This document shows positions 27,177-35,634 of a stretch of DNA of 64,000 nucleotides, in pieces. This DNA is from Halothiobacillus diazotrophicus (GTDB lineage Bacteria > Pseudomonadota > Gammaproteobacteria > Halothiobacillales > Halothiobacillaceae). How positions within the stretch are numbered: the first letter of the stretch is position 1; each line of letters begins with the position of its first letter. The notes under the pieces are model-generated. The model ran no database searches. It saw nothing but the letters and a program-made list of their open reading frames with translations, and was not told the origin of the DNA. The position numbers and the translations under genes were made by a program. The stretch is from positions 496,001 to 560,000 of the forward strand of contig NZ_CP016027.1 of the NCBI RefSeq assembly GCF_001663815.1, given 5' to 3'.

Positions 27177-28270
27177 GTGCCTACCTCCTGGATTGCCGAC
27201 ACGGCGATTGTCTCCCCACGAAAGCGGGTTCAACCAGCGCCGAAACGGGTCTACTGGGTGTGATCCGTTTTTCGGATCGCCCTTCGGTAACCGATCCGGC
27301 GCACACGGCCACGGCGGGTAACCCCGGGACGGGGATCCCGGAAATGGTGGTTCCCATGCCGGTCATAGGCCTATCCCAAGCTCAGGAGCTCGCGATCGCG
27401 TCGTCGGAGGCAAGCTGTTGCGAGATATTACGTACCAATGGGGCGATCACCCACGGCCAGCTCGGCGCTATTCGGTATGCGCACACCCAGGACCTGTTGT
27501 TTGGCGTGGTCACCCTGACTGAACGGGAGGCGGCGGGATTACACGCCCTTCAGGCGGCTACCGACGCGGCCTATCGACAGATCTTCACGTTACAGCACCA
27601 TTTGGGCTTTCCTCACGTCTGGCGATTCTGGAACTACATGGCAGCCATCAACGATGTCGTGGATGAGCTGGAACGCTATCGCCAATTCAATCTGGGCCGT
27701 CAGGCCGCTTTCGAATCCACGAATCGATACCGTGCCGAATTCGCCACGGCTGCCTGTGCCCTGGGTTTCGGCTCCGCAGCGCCATCTACCGGTTTGTGTA
27801 TCGCCTTCATCGCCGGCAAGACAGCCCCGATCCCGATCGAGAACCCGAGACAGGTGCGCGCCATCGACTATCCCGAGAAATACGGTCCTCGGAGTCCGAT
27901 CTTTTCCCGGGCGGCGCTGGCGCCACTGGGCGATCGGTTCGTGCTGTTCATTTCCGGTACGGCCAGCATCGTCGGGCACGAGACGCTTCATGCGGGTGAC
28001 GTGCTGGCGCAGACCCGCGAGACATTGACGAATATCGAAACCATCGTTGGCGAGGCCAACCGCTATCTGCGTACGCGCGGTCGCTCTGTGGAATTTTCCT
28101 GTGCGGAACTGGCTTATCGGGTCTACCTCCGACATCCGGTGGACGCACCCCGGGTTCATGCTGAAATGGTGCGCTGGTTGGGACAGCCCATCGACGCCTT
28201 ATTCCTGAAGGCGGATGTCTGCCGTCAGGATCTACTGGTCGAAATCGAGTCCTGTCCAATGATCCTCTGA
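27173..28270 (+). CDS. Chorismatase (FkbO/Hyg5/XanB2-like)
   Basis: Predicted chorismate-hydrolysing or isomerising enzyme with the RidA-like fold, releasing pyruvate to give 3- and/or 4-hydroxybenzoate or a dihydroxy product. 365 residues. Family signatures visible: LGFPHVWRFWNYMAAIND, ERYRQFNLGRQAAF, GLCIAFIAGK, FISGTASIVGHETLHAGD and a C-terminal CAELAYRVYLRHP. The subclass cannot be set by eye. In Xanthomonas the relative XanB2 supplies 3-hydroxybenzoate for xanthomonadin and 4-hydroxybenzoate for ubiquinone. Translationally coupled to the PanE-like gene. Confidence 0.8.
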   Translation: MSAYLLDCRHGDCLPTKAGSTSAETGLLGVIRFSDRPSVTDPAHTATAGNPGTGIPEMVVPMPVIGLSQAQELAIASSEASCCEILRTNGAITHGQLGAIRYAHTQDLLFGVVTLTEREAAGLHALQAATDAAYRQIFTLQHHLGFPHVWRFWNYMAAINDVVDELERYRQFNLGRQAAFESTNRYRAEFATAACALGFGSAAPSTGLCIAFIAGKTAPIPIENPRQVRAIDYPEKYGPRSPIFSRAALAPLGDRFVLFISGTASIVGHETLHAGDVLAQTRETLTNIETIVGEANRYLRTRGRSVEFSCAELAYRVYLRHPVDAPRVHAEMVRWLGQPIDALFLKADVCRQDLLVEIESCPMIL

Positions 28271-28435
28271 TCGCTCGATCCGGTGATCGGGTTCGCCCCT
28301 TTCCCGTTCAGGAAATTCGCTGTCATCGGCTGAAAATGACGTGGGCATATGCTAGACCTATTCACGGCATTGCGATGGCGGCAGTCATCGCGTTCCGCTT
28401 CCGCCCATCCACAGTCATTCTCCGGAGATCGCCCC

Positions 28436-29185
28436 ATGACCGATTCACAGGCAACCATTCAGACTCGCACCATTCCGTACACCATCGATGGCGTCACCAT
28501 GGAAGGGGTATTTGCGGCCGATACGGCACAAACCGGCAAACGTCCCGCCGTGCTCGTGGTGCACGAGTGGTGGGGACGTACGCCGTTTGTCATTGATCGT
28601 GCCCAGGCACTGGCGAAACTGGGCTATGCGGCATTCGCGCTGGATCTGTATGGCAATGCGAAACAGGTGGACAATCCTGCCGATGCGGGGGCCATGGCGC
28701 AGAGCGTGGGCGGCAATCTTCAACTGCTGACCCAGCGATTCGTCGCGGCACTTCATGCGCTCAAGGATCAACCCGAAGTCGATTCCGAAAAGATCGCCTT
28801 CATCGGCTATTGCTTCGGGGGAACGGTTGCGCTGAGCATGGTTCGGCAGGGCATCAATGCCTCGGCACTGGCGACTTTCCACGCGGGCGTTTCCGGTCTG
28901 GCACCTATCGGCCACGAGCCGATCACCACCCCCATCCACATGTTCACCGGCGGCGACGATCCGTTCGTGCCGACCGATGCCGTTCAGGCCGTCAAGGATG
29001 AAATGAAGCAGGCCGGTGCCGATATCGAGGTCACGATCTATCCGGCGGGCCGGCATGGATTCACCAACCCGGTAGCAACGGAGAACGGCAAGAAGTTCGA
29101 TATCCCGCTGGCTTACGATGATGTGTTGGCCAAGGATTCCTGGAATCAGATGCACGAATTCTTTCGGGAGAAATTCGGCGTCTGA
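28436..29185 (+). CDS. Dienelactone hydrolase family protein
   Basis: Alpha/beta hydrolase of 249 residues. The catalytic triad is seen as Cys in GYCFGGTVAL, Asp in TGGDDPFVP and His in AGRHGFTNP, as in dienelactone hydrolase. VVHEWWG near the N-terminus is the conserved oxyanion region. No signal peptide. GGAG lies 10 bases before the ATG at 28436. There are no aromatic degradation genes around it, so the real substrate is unknown. It ends at a strong terminator. Confidence 0.88.
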   Translation: MTDSQATIQTRTIPYTIDGVTMEGVFAADTAQTGKRPAVLVVHEWWGRTPFVIDRAQALAKLGYAAFALDLYGNAKQVDNPADAGAMAQSVGGNLQLLTQRFVAALHALKDQPEVDSEKIAFIGYCFGGTVALSMVRQGINASALATFHAGVSGLAPIGHEPITTPIHMFTGGDDPFVPTDAVQAVKDEMKQAGADIEVTIYPAGRHGFTNPVATENGKKFDIPLAYDDVLAKDSWNQMHEFFREKFGV

Positions 29186-29210
29186 TCGGGTGGTTTCGAT
29201 GAGTTGAAAT

Positions 29211-29246
29211 GAAACGAGGCGCAGAATCTGCGCCTCGTTTGTTTTT
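29211..29246. terminator. Strong, likely bidirectional terminator
   Basis: Perfect 14-base stem AAACGAGGCGCAGA / TCTGCGCCTCGTTT with a single A between, followed by GTTTTT on the plus strand. On the minus strand the stem is preceded by A-rich sequence and ends in TTT. It lies between the convergent dienelactone hydrolase and CopZ-like genes. Confidence 0.9.
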
Positions 29247-29267
29247 GGACGTCCACCTTGGGCCGTC

Positions 29268-29462
29268 TCATGCGGAAGGTGGGTACCCGGCCTCCGTGAG
29301 GATCGCGATCACGTCCGACAGCGACAGCGCCGTTTCGATGCGCACGATATGCTTCGGCAGATCGAAGGTCAGCCGGGCAGCGGGATCGGCCTGTTTCACT
29401 GCCTGTTCGACGCGCTTTTCGCAATGCCCGCAGGTCATGTCTTTCAATACCAGCTCAATCAT
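29268..29462 (-). CDS. CopZ-like heavy-metal-associated (HMA) domain protein
   Basis: 64-residue stand-alone HMA domain, probably a cytoplasmic Cu(I) chaperone. The metal motif MTCGHCEKRV sits after the first strand (MIELVLKD), and the last helix ends AILTEAGYPP. AGGAG eight bases before the ATG at 29462 fixes the start. No copper ATPase or CueR gene is seen in the window, so its partner lies elsewhere. It follows greB by about 80 bases. Confidence 0.9.
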   Translation of the reverse strand: MIELVLKDMTCGHCEKRVEQAVKQADPAARLTFDLPKHIVRIETALSLSDVIAILTEAGYPPSA

Positions 29463-29544
29463 TTTGTTGCTCCTGATGTCATGGCTTGCCGGCATCCATG
29501 CGTCACTTCCACGCCCAGGGATTCGATCAAACCGGGTTTCGGGT

Positions 29545-30051
29545 TCATGAGTCGGCTGACTGGTGAATCCGGTATTCGATGGCGATGATTTCGGCCTGAA
29601 CGTGCCGCGTGCCGCCGTCTTCTGCGGGCAGGCGCAGCAGGATTTCGGCATCCAGCGGCTTGCCGAGCACGGCGCGGGCGAGCGGGGAATCGATGCTGAT
29701 CAGTCCTTGTGCAGGTTCGATTTCGTCGGGACCGACGAGACAGACGGTCTGCTCGCGGTCATCCGTGTAGAGCAGGGTGACGTGCGCCCCGAAAAATACC
29801 CGGTTGGTATCGCTGGGCGGTTCACGAACCACCTTGAGATCTGGCAGACGCTTGGTGAGATAGCGAATTCGCCGATCGATCTCGCGCAGACGCTTCTTGC
29901 CATAAATGTATTCGGCATTTTCAGAACGATCGCCCAGTGCCGCGGCGTCGGCCACGGCCTGCACGACCGTTCGTCGCTCGACGCGCCACAGATGGTCGAG
30001 TTCGGCCTGAAGGCGTGCGTAACCGGCGGCGGTAATGACAGCGGTACTCAT
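29545..30051 (-). CDS. greB: Transcription elongation factor GreB
   Basis: Stimulates RNA cleavage by backtracked RNA polymerase. 168 residues. The N-terminal coiled coil includes the acidic tip (AALGDRSENAEYIYGKKRL), and the C-terminal domain has GAHVTLLYTD and ISIDSPLARAVLGK. RRIRYLTKRL is typical of GreB rather than GreA. It follows the DHH gene by 57 bases. Confidence 0.93.
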   Translation of the reverse strand: MSTAVITAAGYARLQAELDHLWRVERRTVVQAVADAAALGDRSENAEYIYGKKRLREIDRRIRYLTKRLPDLKVVREPPSDTNRVFFGAHVTLLYTDDREQTVCLVGPDEIEPAQGLISIDSPLARAVLGKPLDAEILLRLPAEDGGTRHVQAEIIAIEYRIHQSADS

Positions 30052-30108
30052 CGCTCGAATTCGACCCGTCCTACCATGGATTCGATTTTCACGAATGGGC
30101 GCCCCGGA

Positions 30109-31266
30109 TCATTGCGGTGCCTGGTTTTTCTTCTTCTGCGCCCCGGCGCGCGGCGGCTGGATGGTGATCATGCTGCCGAGCTTGGCCGTGGCGACGGGCG
30201 GGGCCGGATTGATCGTCTGCTTGATGCAGCTCACGGCATGATCGAGGTCGCGCAACCGATTGTCCTTCAGTTCGCCGCCGGCGGCACCGGGATGTCCCCC
30301 GCCCCGGAAGTACTTGGCGGATATCGCGCCGACGTCCACACCGGGATTGGCGCGCAGCGACAGCTTGCCGTTGCCGCGCACGCTGATGGCAATGTCCATC
30401 TTCTGGCGGGTTTCCATCATGTCCATGATCACGCCGCGCCAGACATCGTGGGGCCAGTTGAAGAAGATGCCGGCACGGAAGCCGTCGATGTCCACCATCG
30501 GCACGGTGTCTTCATCTAGGACAGCGGCGGAAAGCAGATGAAACTTGTCGTTGAGGGGCAGCTCGGGATCGTTGAAGTCCTTCTTGTCGATCCTGCCGGC
30601 CAGGAATTGCTTGCGAAGGTCGTACAGTCCACGCTCGATGGTCTCCAGATTGTCGCCACGTTCGTGGGCGAGGAAGAACTGCTCGATGAGATGGAAACGG
30701 TAGGTCCGCTTGAGGTCGCGCAGGGGCGGGGCGAGGTGGTCGTCCTGCATCACGAGGCCAAGGAGATACAGGGCCTTGCGGAATTGCGGTTCGTCCTTGA
30801 GCCAGCGGTCGGCCCGGTCCACGAAATCGGCGCGTTCTGCATACAGGGCGCGTTGGTCGTCCGGCAGGAGATGGGCAACGGCCTCGAAGGCGAGCTTGGT
30901 CGCGCAACGCTCCGTATCCAGATGGTACCAGTCGAATTTCGCGGCGCAGTCGGCCCCGGTCGCATGGTGATCCAGCAGTTGAAGGGTGGTCGGCACCTTG
31001 AGCTTGCGCAGGCGCTTGTCGATCTGTTCCGCCTGATCCAGGGACAGATTGAGGTCGGTGATCAGCAGGGCGGCCGGTTCGCCTTTTTCGAGTATCTGTT
31101 CGACGATCTGGTCGACCGCCAGCGGGATGTCCCGATAGTCGGCATTGAAGAAAAACGCCTTCTGCCCGGATGCCTTGAGCATGAACTGGGCGCCATAGCC
31201 GTCCAGATCGGTGTGGGACAGATGGTAGATCCAGCCTTCGGGTTGGATGAGTTGCGGTGTCGTCAT
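30109..31266 (-). CDS. DHH/DHHA1 family phosphoesterase
   Basis: 385-residue protein with DHH phosphatase motifs in order: HLSHTDLDGYGA (motif I), LITDLNLS (II), LLDHHATG (III, the DHH) and DRADRW (IV). The C-terminal DHHA1 has FRGGGHPGAAGG for nucleic-acid or nucleotide binding. Candidate substrates are short oligonucleotides or cyclic dinucleotides; the family does not decide. The C-terminus ends with a Lys-rich tail. It lies downstream of cysS by about 90 bases. Confidence 0.85.
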   Translation of the reverse strand: MTTPQLIQPEGWIYHLSHTDLDGYGAQFMLKASGQKAFFFNADYRDIPLAVDQIVEQILEKGEPAALLITDLNLSLDQAEQIDKRLRKLKVPTTLQLLDHHATGADCAAKFDWYHLDTERCATKLAFEAVAHLLPDDQRALYAERADFVDRADRWLKDEPQFRKALYLLGLVMQDDHLAPPLRDLKRTYRFHLIEQFFLAHERGDNLETIERGLYDLRKQFLAGRIDKKDFNDPELPLNDKFHLLSAAVLDEDTVPMVDIDGFRAGIFFNWPHDVWRGVIMDMMETRQKMDIAISVRGNGKLSLRANPGVDVGAISAKYFRGGGHPGAAGGELKDNRLRDLDHAVSCIKQTINPAPPVATAKLGSMITIQPPRAGAQKKKNQAPQ

Positions 31267-31353
31267 GGTGTGATGCCAGAAATAATGAAATCGGTGTATA
31301 GGTCAGGATATGGGATCGCGCGTGCCCAGGCCATGATTTGGGCCTCGTCGGCG

Positions 31354-32754
31354 CTAGCCGCGACGCCAGGTGGTGACGCCGGCACTGTCCTCGAGAATGA
31401 CGCCAGCGGCCTGCAGTTCGTCGCGAATGCGGTCCGATGTTGCGAAATCCTTGTTCTTGCGGGCAGCCGTGCGCTCGGCGATCTTCTGTTCGATGGCCGC
31501 GTCGTCCAACCCATTCCCGGCAGCTGACTCCGGGGCCCAGCGCAGGAACGCTTCGGCATCCCCCTGACCGAGATTCAGGATCCGGCCCATGGCCTGCAGG
31601 GTCGCGGCATGATCGGCTGCGCGGGCGCGCTCGTCGGCCTGTTCACTCGTCTTGAGCCGGTTGAGCTCGGTGATCTGTTCGAACACCAGCGCCAAGGCTT
31701 CGGGCGTGTTGAAGTCGTCGCACATCACTTCATGGAAGTTCGACAGTACAGCTTCGATCGGCTGCCCCCCGACAGGCGCATCCTTGAGGGCCGTGTACCA
31801 GCGTGTCAGGCTCGTCCGTGCTGCGTCCAGGTTCTGTTCGGAATAGTTCAGCGGACTGCGGTAGTGACTGTTCAGAATGAAGAAGCGGATGACTTCGGGA
31901 TGATAGCGGGCCATCACCTCGGCGACGGTGAAGAAGTTGCCCAGGGATTTGGACATCTTCTCCTCGTTGATGCGCACGAAACCGTTGTGCATCCAGTAAT
32001 TCACGTAGTGGCATCCGGTCGCGCATTCGCTCTGGGCGATCTCGTTCTCGTGATGCGGGAATTGCAGATCCTGCCCGCCGCCGTGGATGTCGAAGTGATT
32101 GCCAAGGGCACGCGTCGACATGGCCGAGCACTCGATGTGCCAGCCCGGTCGGCCTGAACCGAATGGGGCGGGCCAACTCGGATCGCCGGGTTTGGCCGCT
32201 TTCCAGAGTACGAAATCCAGGGGGTCGCTCTTGGCTTCGTCCACTTCGACGCGCGCTCCGGCGCGCAGATCCTCGAGATGACGGCCGGACAGTTCACCGT
32301 ACCGATCGAAGGTGGATACGTCGAAATACACGTCGCCGTTATCGGCGCGGTAGGCATGCCCGCGGTCGATGAGGGTCTGGATCATGGTCACCATGTCGTC
32401 CACCGATTCGGTGGCGCGTGGTTCGAGATCGGGTGGCTGGCAGCCCAGCGCCGCCGCATCGTCGTGCATGGCTGTGATGAAACGCTCGGTCAGCGCCTGG
32501 ATGGATTCCTTGTTCTGGGCGGCTCGAGCGATGATCTTGTCGTCGATGTCGGTGATGTTGCGTACGTAGGTCACCTGATAACCCCGTTCGCGCAGATAGC
32601 GTGTCACCATGTCGAACACCACCATGACCCGGGCATGACCGATGTGACAGCGGTCGTAGACCGTCATGCCGCAGACGTACATGCGGACTTCGTTGGGGTT
32701 CAGCGGGACAAATTCACGCTTCTGGCGGGCGTGGGTGTCATAAATAACCAGCAT
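31354..32754 (-). CDS. cysS: Cysteinyl-tRNA synthetase
   Basis: Class I aminoacyl-tRNA synthetase charging tRNA-Cys. 466 residues, full length. HIGH motif is [13 protein letters not shown] motif is EKMSKSLGN. Zinc ligands are Cys in YVCGMTVYD, Cys in HIECSAM, and His and Glu in [10 protein letters not shown]. The start MLVIYDT is standard. The gene is divergent from ppiB. Confidence 0.97.
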   Translation of the reverse strand: MLVIYDTHARQKREFVPLNPNEVRMYVCGMTVYDRCHIGHARVMVVFDMVTRYLRERGYQVTYVRNITDIDDKIIARAAQNKESIQALTERFITAMHDDAAALGCQPPDLEPRATESVDDMVTMIQTLIDRGHAYRADNGDVYFDVSTFDRYGELSGRHLEDLRAGARVEVDEAKSDPLDFVLWKAAKPGDPSWPAPFGSGRPGWHIECSAMSTRALGNHFDIHGGGQDLQFPHHENEIAQSECATGCHYVNYWMHNGFVRINEEKMSKSLGNFFTVAEVMARYHPEVIRFFILNSHYRSPLNYSEQNLDAARTSLTRWYTALKDAPVGGQPIEAVLSNFHEVMCDDFNTPEALALVFEQITELNRLKTSEQADERARAADHAATLQAMGRILNLGQGDAEAFLRWAPESAAGNGLDDAAIEQKIAERTAARKNKDFATSDRIRDELQAAGVILEDSAGVTTWRRG

Positions 32755-32920
32755 AATGGTTCGATTCCGAGCGATAAGGCCGTTATGATTGCGGCTTTAT
32801 GGCCGAATCTCAACCGGCGCGTCGTCGAAAATTTTCTGCCGGGTCAACCGACCCGCTGGCGGCATGATTCCGGTTGAGATCATTACCCGTTATAAACCAT
32901 CGACTTGAAGAGTGTTTGCA

Positions 32921-33445
32921 ATGACTGACAACAATCAGACGAATCCGCGTGTCGCCCTGACAACCCGTTTGGGTACCATCGAAATCGAACTGGATGCGGC
33001 TAAGGCTCCGGAAACCGTGGCGAACTTTCTAGCCTATGTGGATAACGGGCATTACGTGGGCACGCTCTTCCATCGCGTCATTCCAGGCTTCATGGCTCAG
33101 GGTGGCGGTCTGACCCCAGACATGGAGCCAAAGAAGACGATGCCGCCGATCCGCAATGAAGCGGACAACGGCTTGAAGAACGCGCGCGGAACCATCGCCA
33201 TGGCGCGTACCGGCGATCCGCATTCCGCCACTAGCCAGTTCTTCATCAACTTCAAGGACAACAGCTTCCTGAATTTCACGGCGCCCAACCCGCAAGGTTA
33301 CGGTTATGCCGTATTCGGCCATGTCGTGAAGGGCATGGACGTCGTCGATGCCATGGCGACGTTGCCCACCGGCCGCCGCAGCGGTCACAGTGACGTACCT
33401 GCCGAAGACATCGTCATCACCCAAGCTGCCCGTGTGACCGAATAA
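32921..33445 (+). CDS. ppiB: Cytoplasmic peptidyl-prolyl cis-trans isomerase B
   Basis: Cyclophilin-type isomerase of proline peptide bonds. 174 residues, no signal peptide. Active-site pieces: [34 protein letters not shown] and [12 protein letters not shown]. The ATG at 32921 has GAAGAG upstream; an ATG three codons earlier (32912) is less likely. Followed after a few bases by lpxH, a common gammaproteobacterial order. Confidence 0.93.
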   Translation: MTDNNQTNPRVALTTRLGTIEIELDAAKAPETVANFLAYVDNGHYVGTLFHRVIPGFMAQGGGLTPDMEPKKTMPPIRNEADNGLKNARGTIAMARTGDPHSATSQFFINFKDNSFLNFTAPNPQGYGYAVFGHVVKGMDVVDAMATLPTGRRSGHSDVPAEDIVITQAARVTE

Positions 33446-33451
33446 ATCGTG

Positions 33452-34222
33452 ATGCGCGAGTCTCTGATCATTGCGGACCTGCATCTGTCGCCAACCAATG
33501 TGGCCGCGCTAGGTCCGTTCAAGGCCTTCCTGGCACGTGCCGAACAGGCCGATGCGGTGTACATCCTGGGTGATTTGTTCGATTACTGGGTCGGTGACGA
33601 CCAGCCGGTCGACCCGGGGACTTCGGCGGCGCTTGACGGTCTGGCGGCGTTGCCGTGCCGTAAGTATCTTCAGACCGGCAACCGGGATTTCCTGATCGGT
33701 CAGGCTTTGCTGGACCGCATCGGGGCCGAGCTGCTGCCTGAGGTGCAAGAGTTGGAAAGCGGTGGTCAGCGGATGGTGCTGTGCCATGGCGACAGCCTCT
33801 GTACCGATGACGTCGCCTATCAGGCGATGCGCCAGCAACTGCGCTCGACAGCATTTCAGTGCGATTTTCTGGCTCGCCCGCTGGAAGAGCGCATCGCGAC
33901 GGCCCAGGCGCTGCGTGCACGGAGTCGCTCCGAATCCAGTTCGAAGCCGGAAGATATCATGGACGTCAATGCCGACGCCGTCGATGTGCTGATGGCCGAA
34001 CACCTGGCCACCTTCCTCATCCACGGCCACACCCATCGTCCGGCGATCCACCGCTTGCCAAAGGGCCGCGGTCGTATCGTAACGGGCGACTGGGGCGCAT
34101 ACGGCTGGCTCGTCGCGATCGGATCGGAGTCCATCACCCTCGAGCGGTTCGACGAGTCCACTTGCGACATCGTCGACCGAGTGGCTCTGGATGCTTCGAG
34201 GGCCAAGGACATGCCGGCATGA
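33452..34222 (+). CDS. lpxH: UDP-2,3-diacylglucosamine diphosphatase LpxH
   Basis: Lipid A pathway hydrolase forming lipid X. 256 residues. Metallophosphatase motifs in order: ADLHLS, GDLFDYWVGDD, GNRDFL, CHGDSLCTDD and HGHTHRP. A GTG one codon upstream could also start. Overlaps pgsA by ATGA. The region between the fourth and fifth motifs has a short Ser-rich insert. Confidence 0.93.
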   Translation: MRESLIIADLHLSPTNVAALGPFKAFLARAEQADAVYILGDLFDYWVGDDQPVDPGTSAALDGLAALPCRKYLQTGNRDFLIGQALLDRIGAELLPEVQELESGGQRMVLCHGDSLCTDDVAYQAMRQQLRSTAFQCDFLARPLEERIATAQALRARSRSESSSKPEDIMDVNADAVDVLMAEHLATFLIHGHTHRPAIHRLPKGRGRIVTGDWGAYGWLVAIGSESITLERFDESTCDIVDRVALDASRAKDMPA

Positions 34223-34791
34223 ATCTTCCGCTGTTCCTGACCTGGCTGCGGATTGCCGCCATCCCGTTGTTGGTCCTGGTGTTTCTCTTTGCGCCAGAAA
34301 GCGCCGCCCGGCCTTTGTCTGCCTGGATTTTCGGTCTGGCTGCCGCCACGGACTTCCTCGACGGGTATCTGGCCCGTCGCTGGAATCAGCAGAGTTCGTT
34401 CGGCGCCTTCCTCGATCCGGTAGCGGACAAGCTGATCGTGGCCGCCGCCCTGATCCTGCTCGTGTATGCGAATGGTGACATCTGGATCGTGCTTGCGGCG
34501 ATCATCATCATCGGGCGGGAGATCCTGATCTCCGCCTTGCGCGAATGGATGGCAGAAACCGGTAATCGGGCGGCCGTCGCGGTTTCCCAGCTCGGCAAAT
34601 GGAAAACCATCGCGCAGATGTTCGCCATCATGTTCATGCTGAACTGGTTCCCGCTGTGGGACGTGATTCCTGTCTACCAGATCGGCTACTGGCTGCTGAT
34701 GGTGTCTGCCGTGCTGACGCTCGCCTCCGGCGCCTTGTATGGCATGGCTGCCTGGCGGGCCGTGCGTGCGCAACGCGCCGCCGGGGACTGA
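34219..34791 (+). CDS. pgsA: CDP-diacylglycerol-glycerol-3-phosphate 3-phosphatidyltransferase
   Basis: Inner-membrane enzyme making phosphatidylglycerol phosphate. 190 residues with about five membrane helices. The CDP-alcohol transferase motif is complete: D-G-x2-A-R-x8-G-x3-D-x3-D, within DFLDGYLARRWNQQ and GAFLDPVADK. The ATG overlaps the lpxH stop, making lpxH-pgsA a coupled pair of envelope lipid genes. Confidence 0.94.
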   Translation: MNLPLFLTWLRIAAIPLLVLVFLFAPESAARPLSAWIFGLAAATDFLDGYLARRWNQQSSFGAFLDPVADKLIVAAALILLVYANGDIWIVLAAIIIIGREILISALREWMAETGNRAAVAVSQLGKWKTIAQMFAIMFMLNWFPLWDVIPVYQIGYWLLMVSAVLTLASGALYGMAAWRAVRAQRAAGD

Positions 34792-34797
34792 TTGTTC

Positions 34798-35580
34798 ATG
34801 TGGCGGGTTCCCGTACGTATCGTTCGTCTGGGTTATCACCTGCTGCGCGGCATCACGCTGAGTCACTTGCCGCACCCCCCCATGCAACGGCGGCGCATCG
34901 CCCAACAGTGGCTGGCCGATCTCAATCGCGTGCTGGCCGTGGATATCTCTATCCACGGTTCGCCGCCCGATCCCGACGCTGCGGCCCTGTGGTTGCCCAA
35001 TCATGTCAGCTGGCTGGATATTCCGCTACTGGGCGGCATGCGTCCGGCGCCCGTATTTCTGTCCAAAAGCGAGGTAGGGGACTGGCCGGTCGTCGGCAGG
35101 CTGGCGCGTGCCGCGGGTACCCTGTTCATGAGACGGGGCAGTGGTGCGGATTCTGCCCGAGATGCGCTGGCCGAAGGGCTGACTTCCGGTCGACACGTCG
35201 TGATCTTTGCCGAGGGGACCACCAGCGATGGTGCGGATGTACGTCGGTTGCACCCCCGCCTGATCCAGCCCGCGATCGACGCTGACGTGCCAATCCAGCC
35301 GGTTGCCCTGCGTTTCACGACCGAGACGGGCGCACTGGATCGGCGGGCCGCCTTTATCGATGACGACCATTTGGTTGGGTCGCTCTGGCGGGTTCTGCGT
35401 GCCCGGCGGCTGCAGGTGGCGGTGCATTTTCTCGATCCGATTTTGCCCGGCGAAGCGGCCGTCACCCGCGACCAGATCGCGCGCCTCGCGGAACAGCGCA
35501 TCCGCCATGTCCTGAAAAACGCGGCATCGGACACATCGTTCCCCGCAAATCCCGTTTCCTCGTCTATCCTACGTTCATAA
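34798..35580 (+). CDS. 1-acyl-sn-glycerol-3-phosphate acyltransferase-like (PlsC family)
   Basis: Lysophospholipid acyltransferase of about 260 residues. The HX4D motif is NHVSWLDIP, the glycerophosphate-binding block is FAEGTTSDG, and FLSKSEVGDWPVVG is also conserved. One hydrophobic N-terminal segment may anchor it. I use the ATG at 34798; a TTG at 34792 right after the pgsA stop is possible. It could act on ornithine lipids or phosphatidate; the position after pgsA suggests phospholipid work. Confidence 0.85.
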   Translation: MWRVPVRIVRLGYHLLRGITLSHLPHPPMQRRRIAQQWLADLNRVLAVDISIHGSPPDPDAAALWLPNHVSWLDIPLLGGMRPAPVFLSKSEVGDWPVVGRLARAAGTLFMRRGSGADSARDALAEGLTSGRHVVIFAEGTTSDGADVRRLHPRLIQPAIDADVPIQPVALRFTTETGALDRRAAFIDDDHLVGSLWRVLRARRLQVAVHFLDPILPGEAAVTRDQIARLAEQRIRHVLKNAASDTSFPANPVSSSILRS

Positions 35581-35634
35581 AAATTTCCGGGATCCGTCCC
35601 GGGACCTGAAGAACAACCGGAGAGAGGGCGCCTT

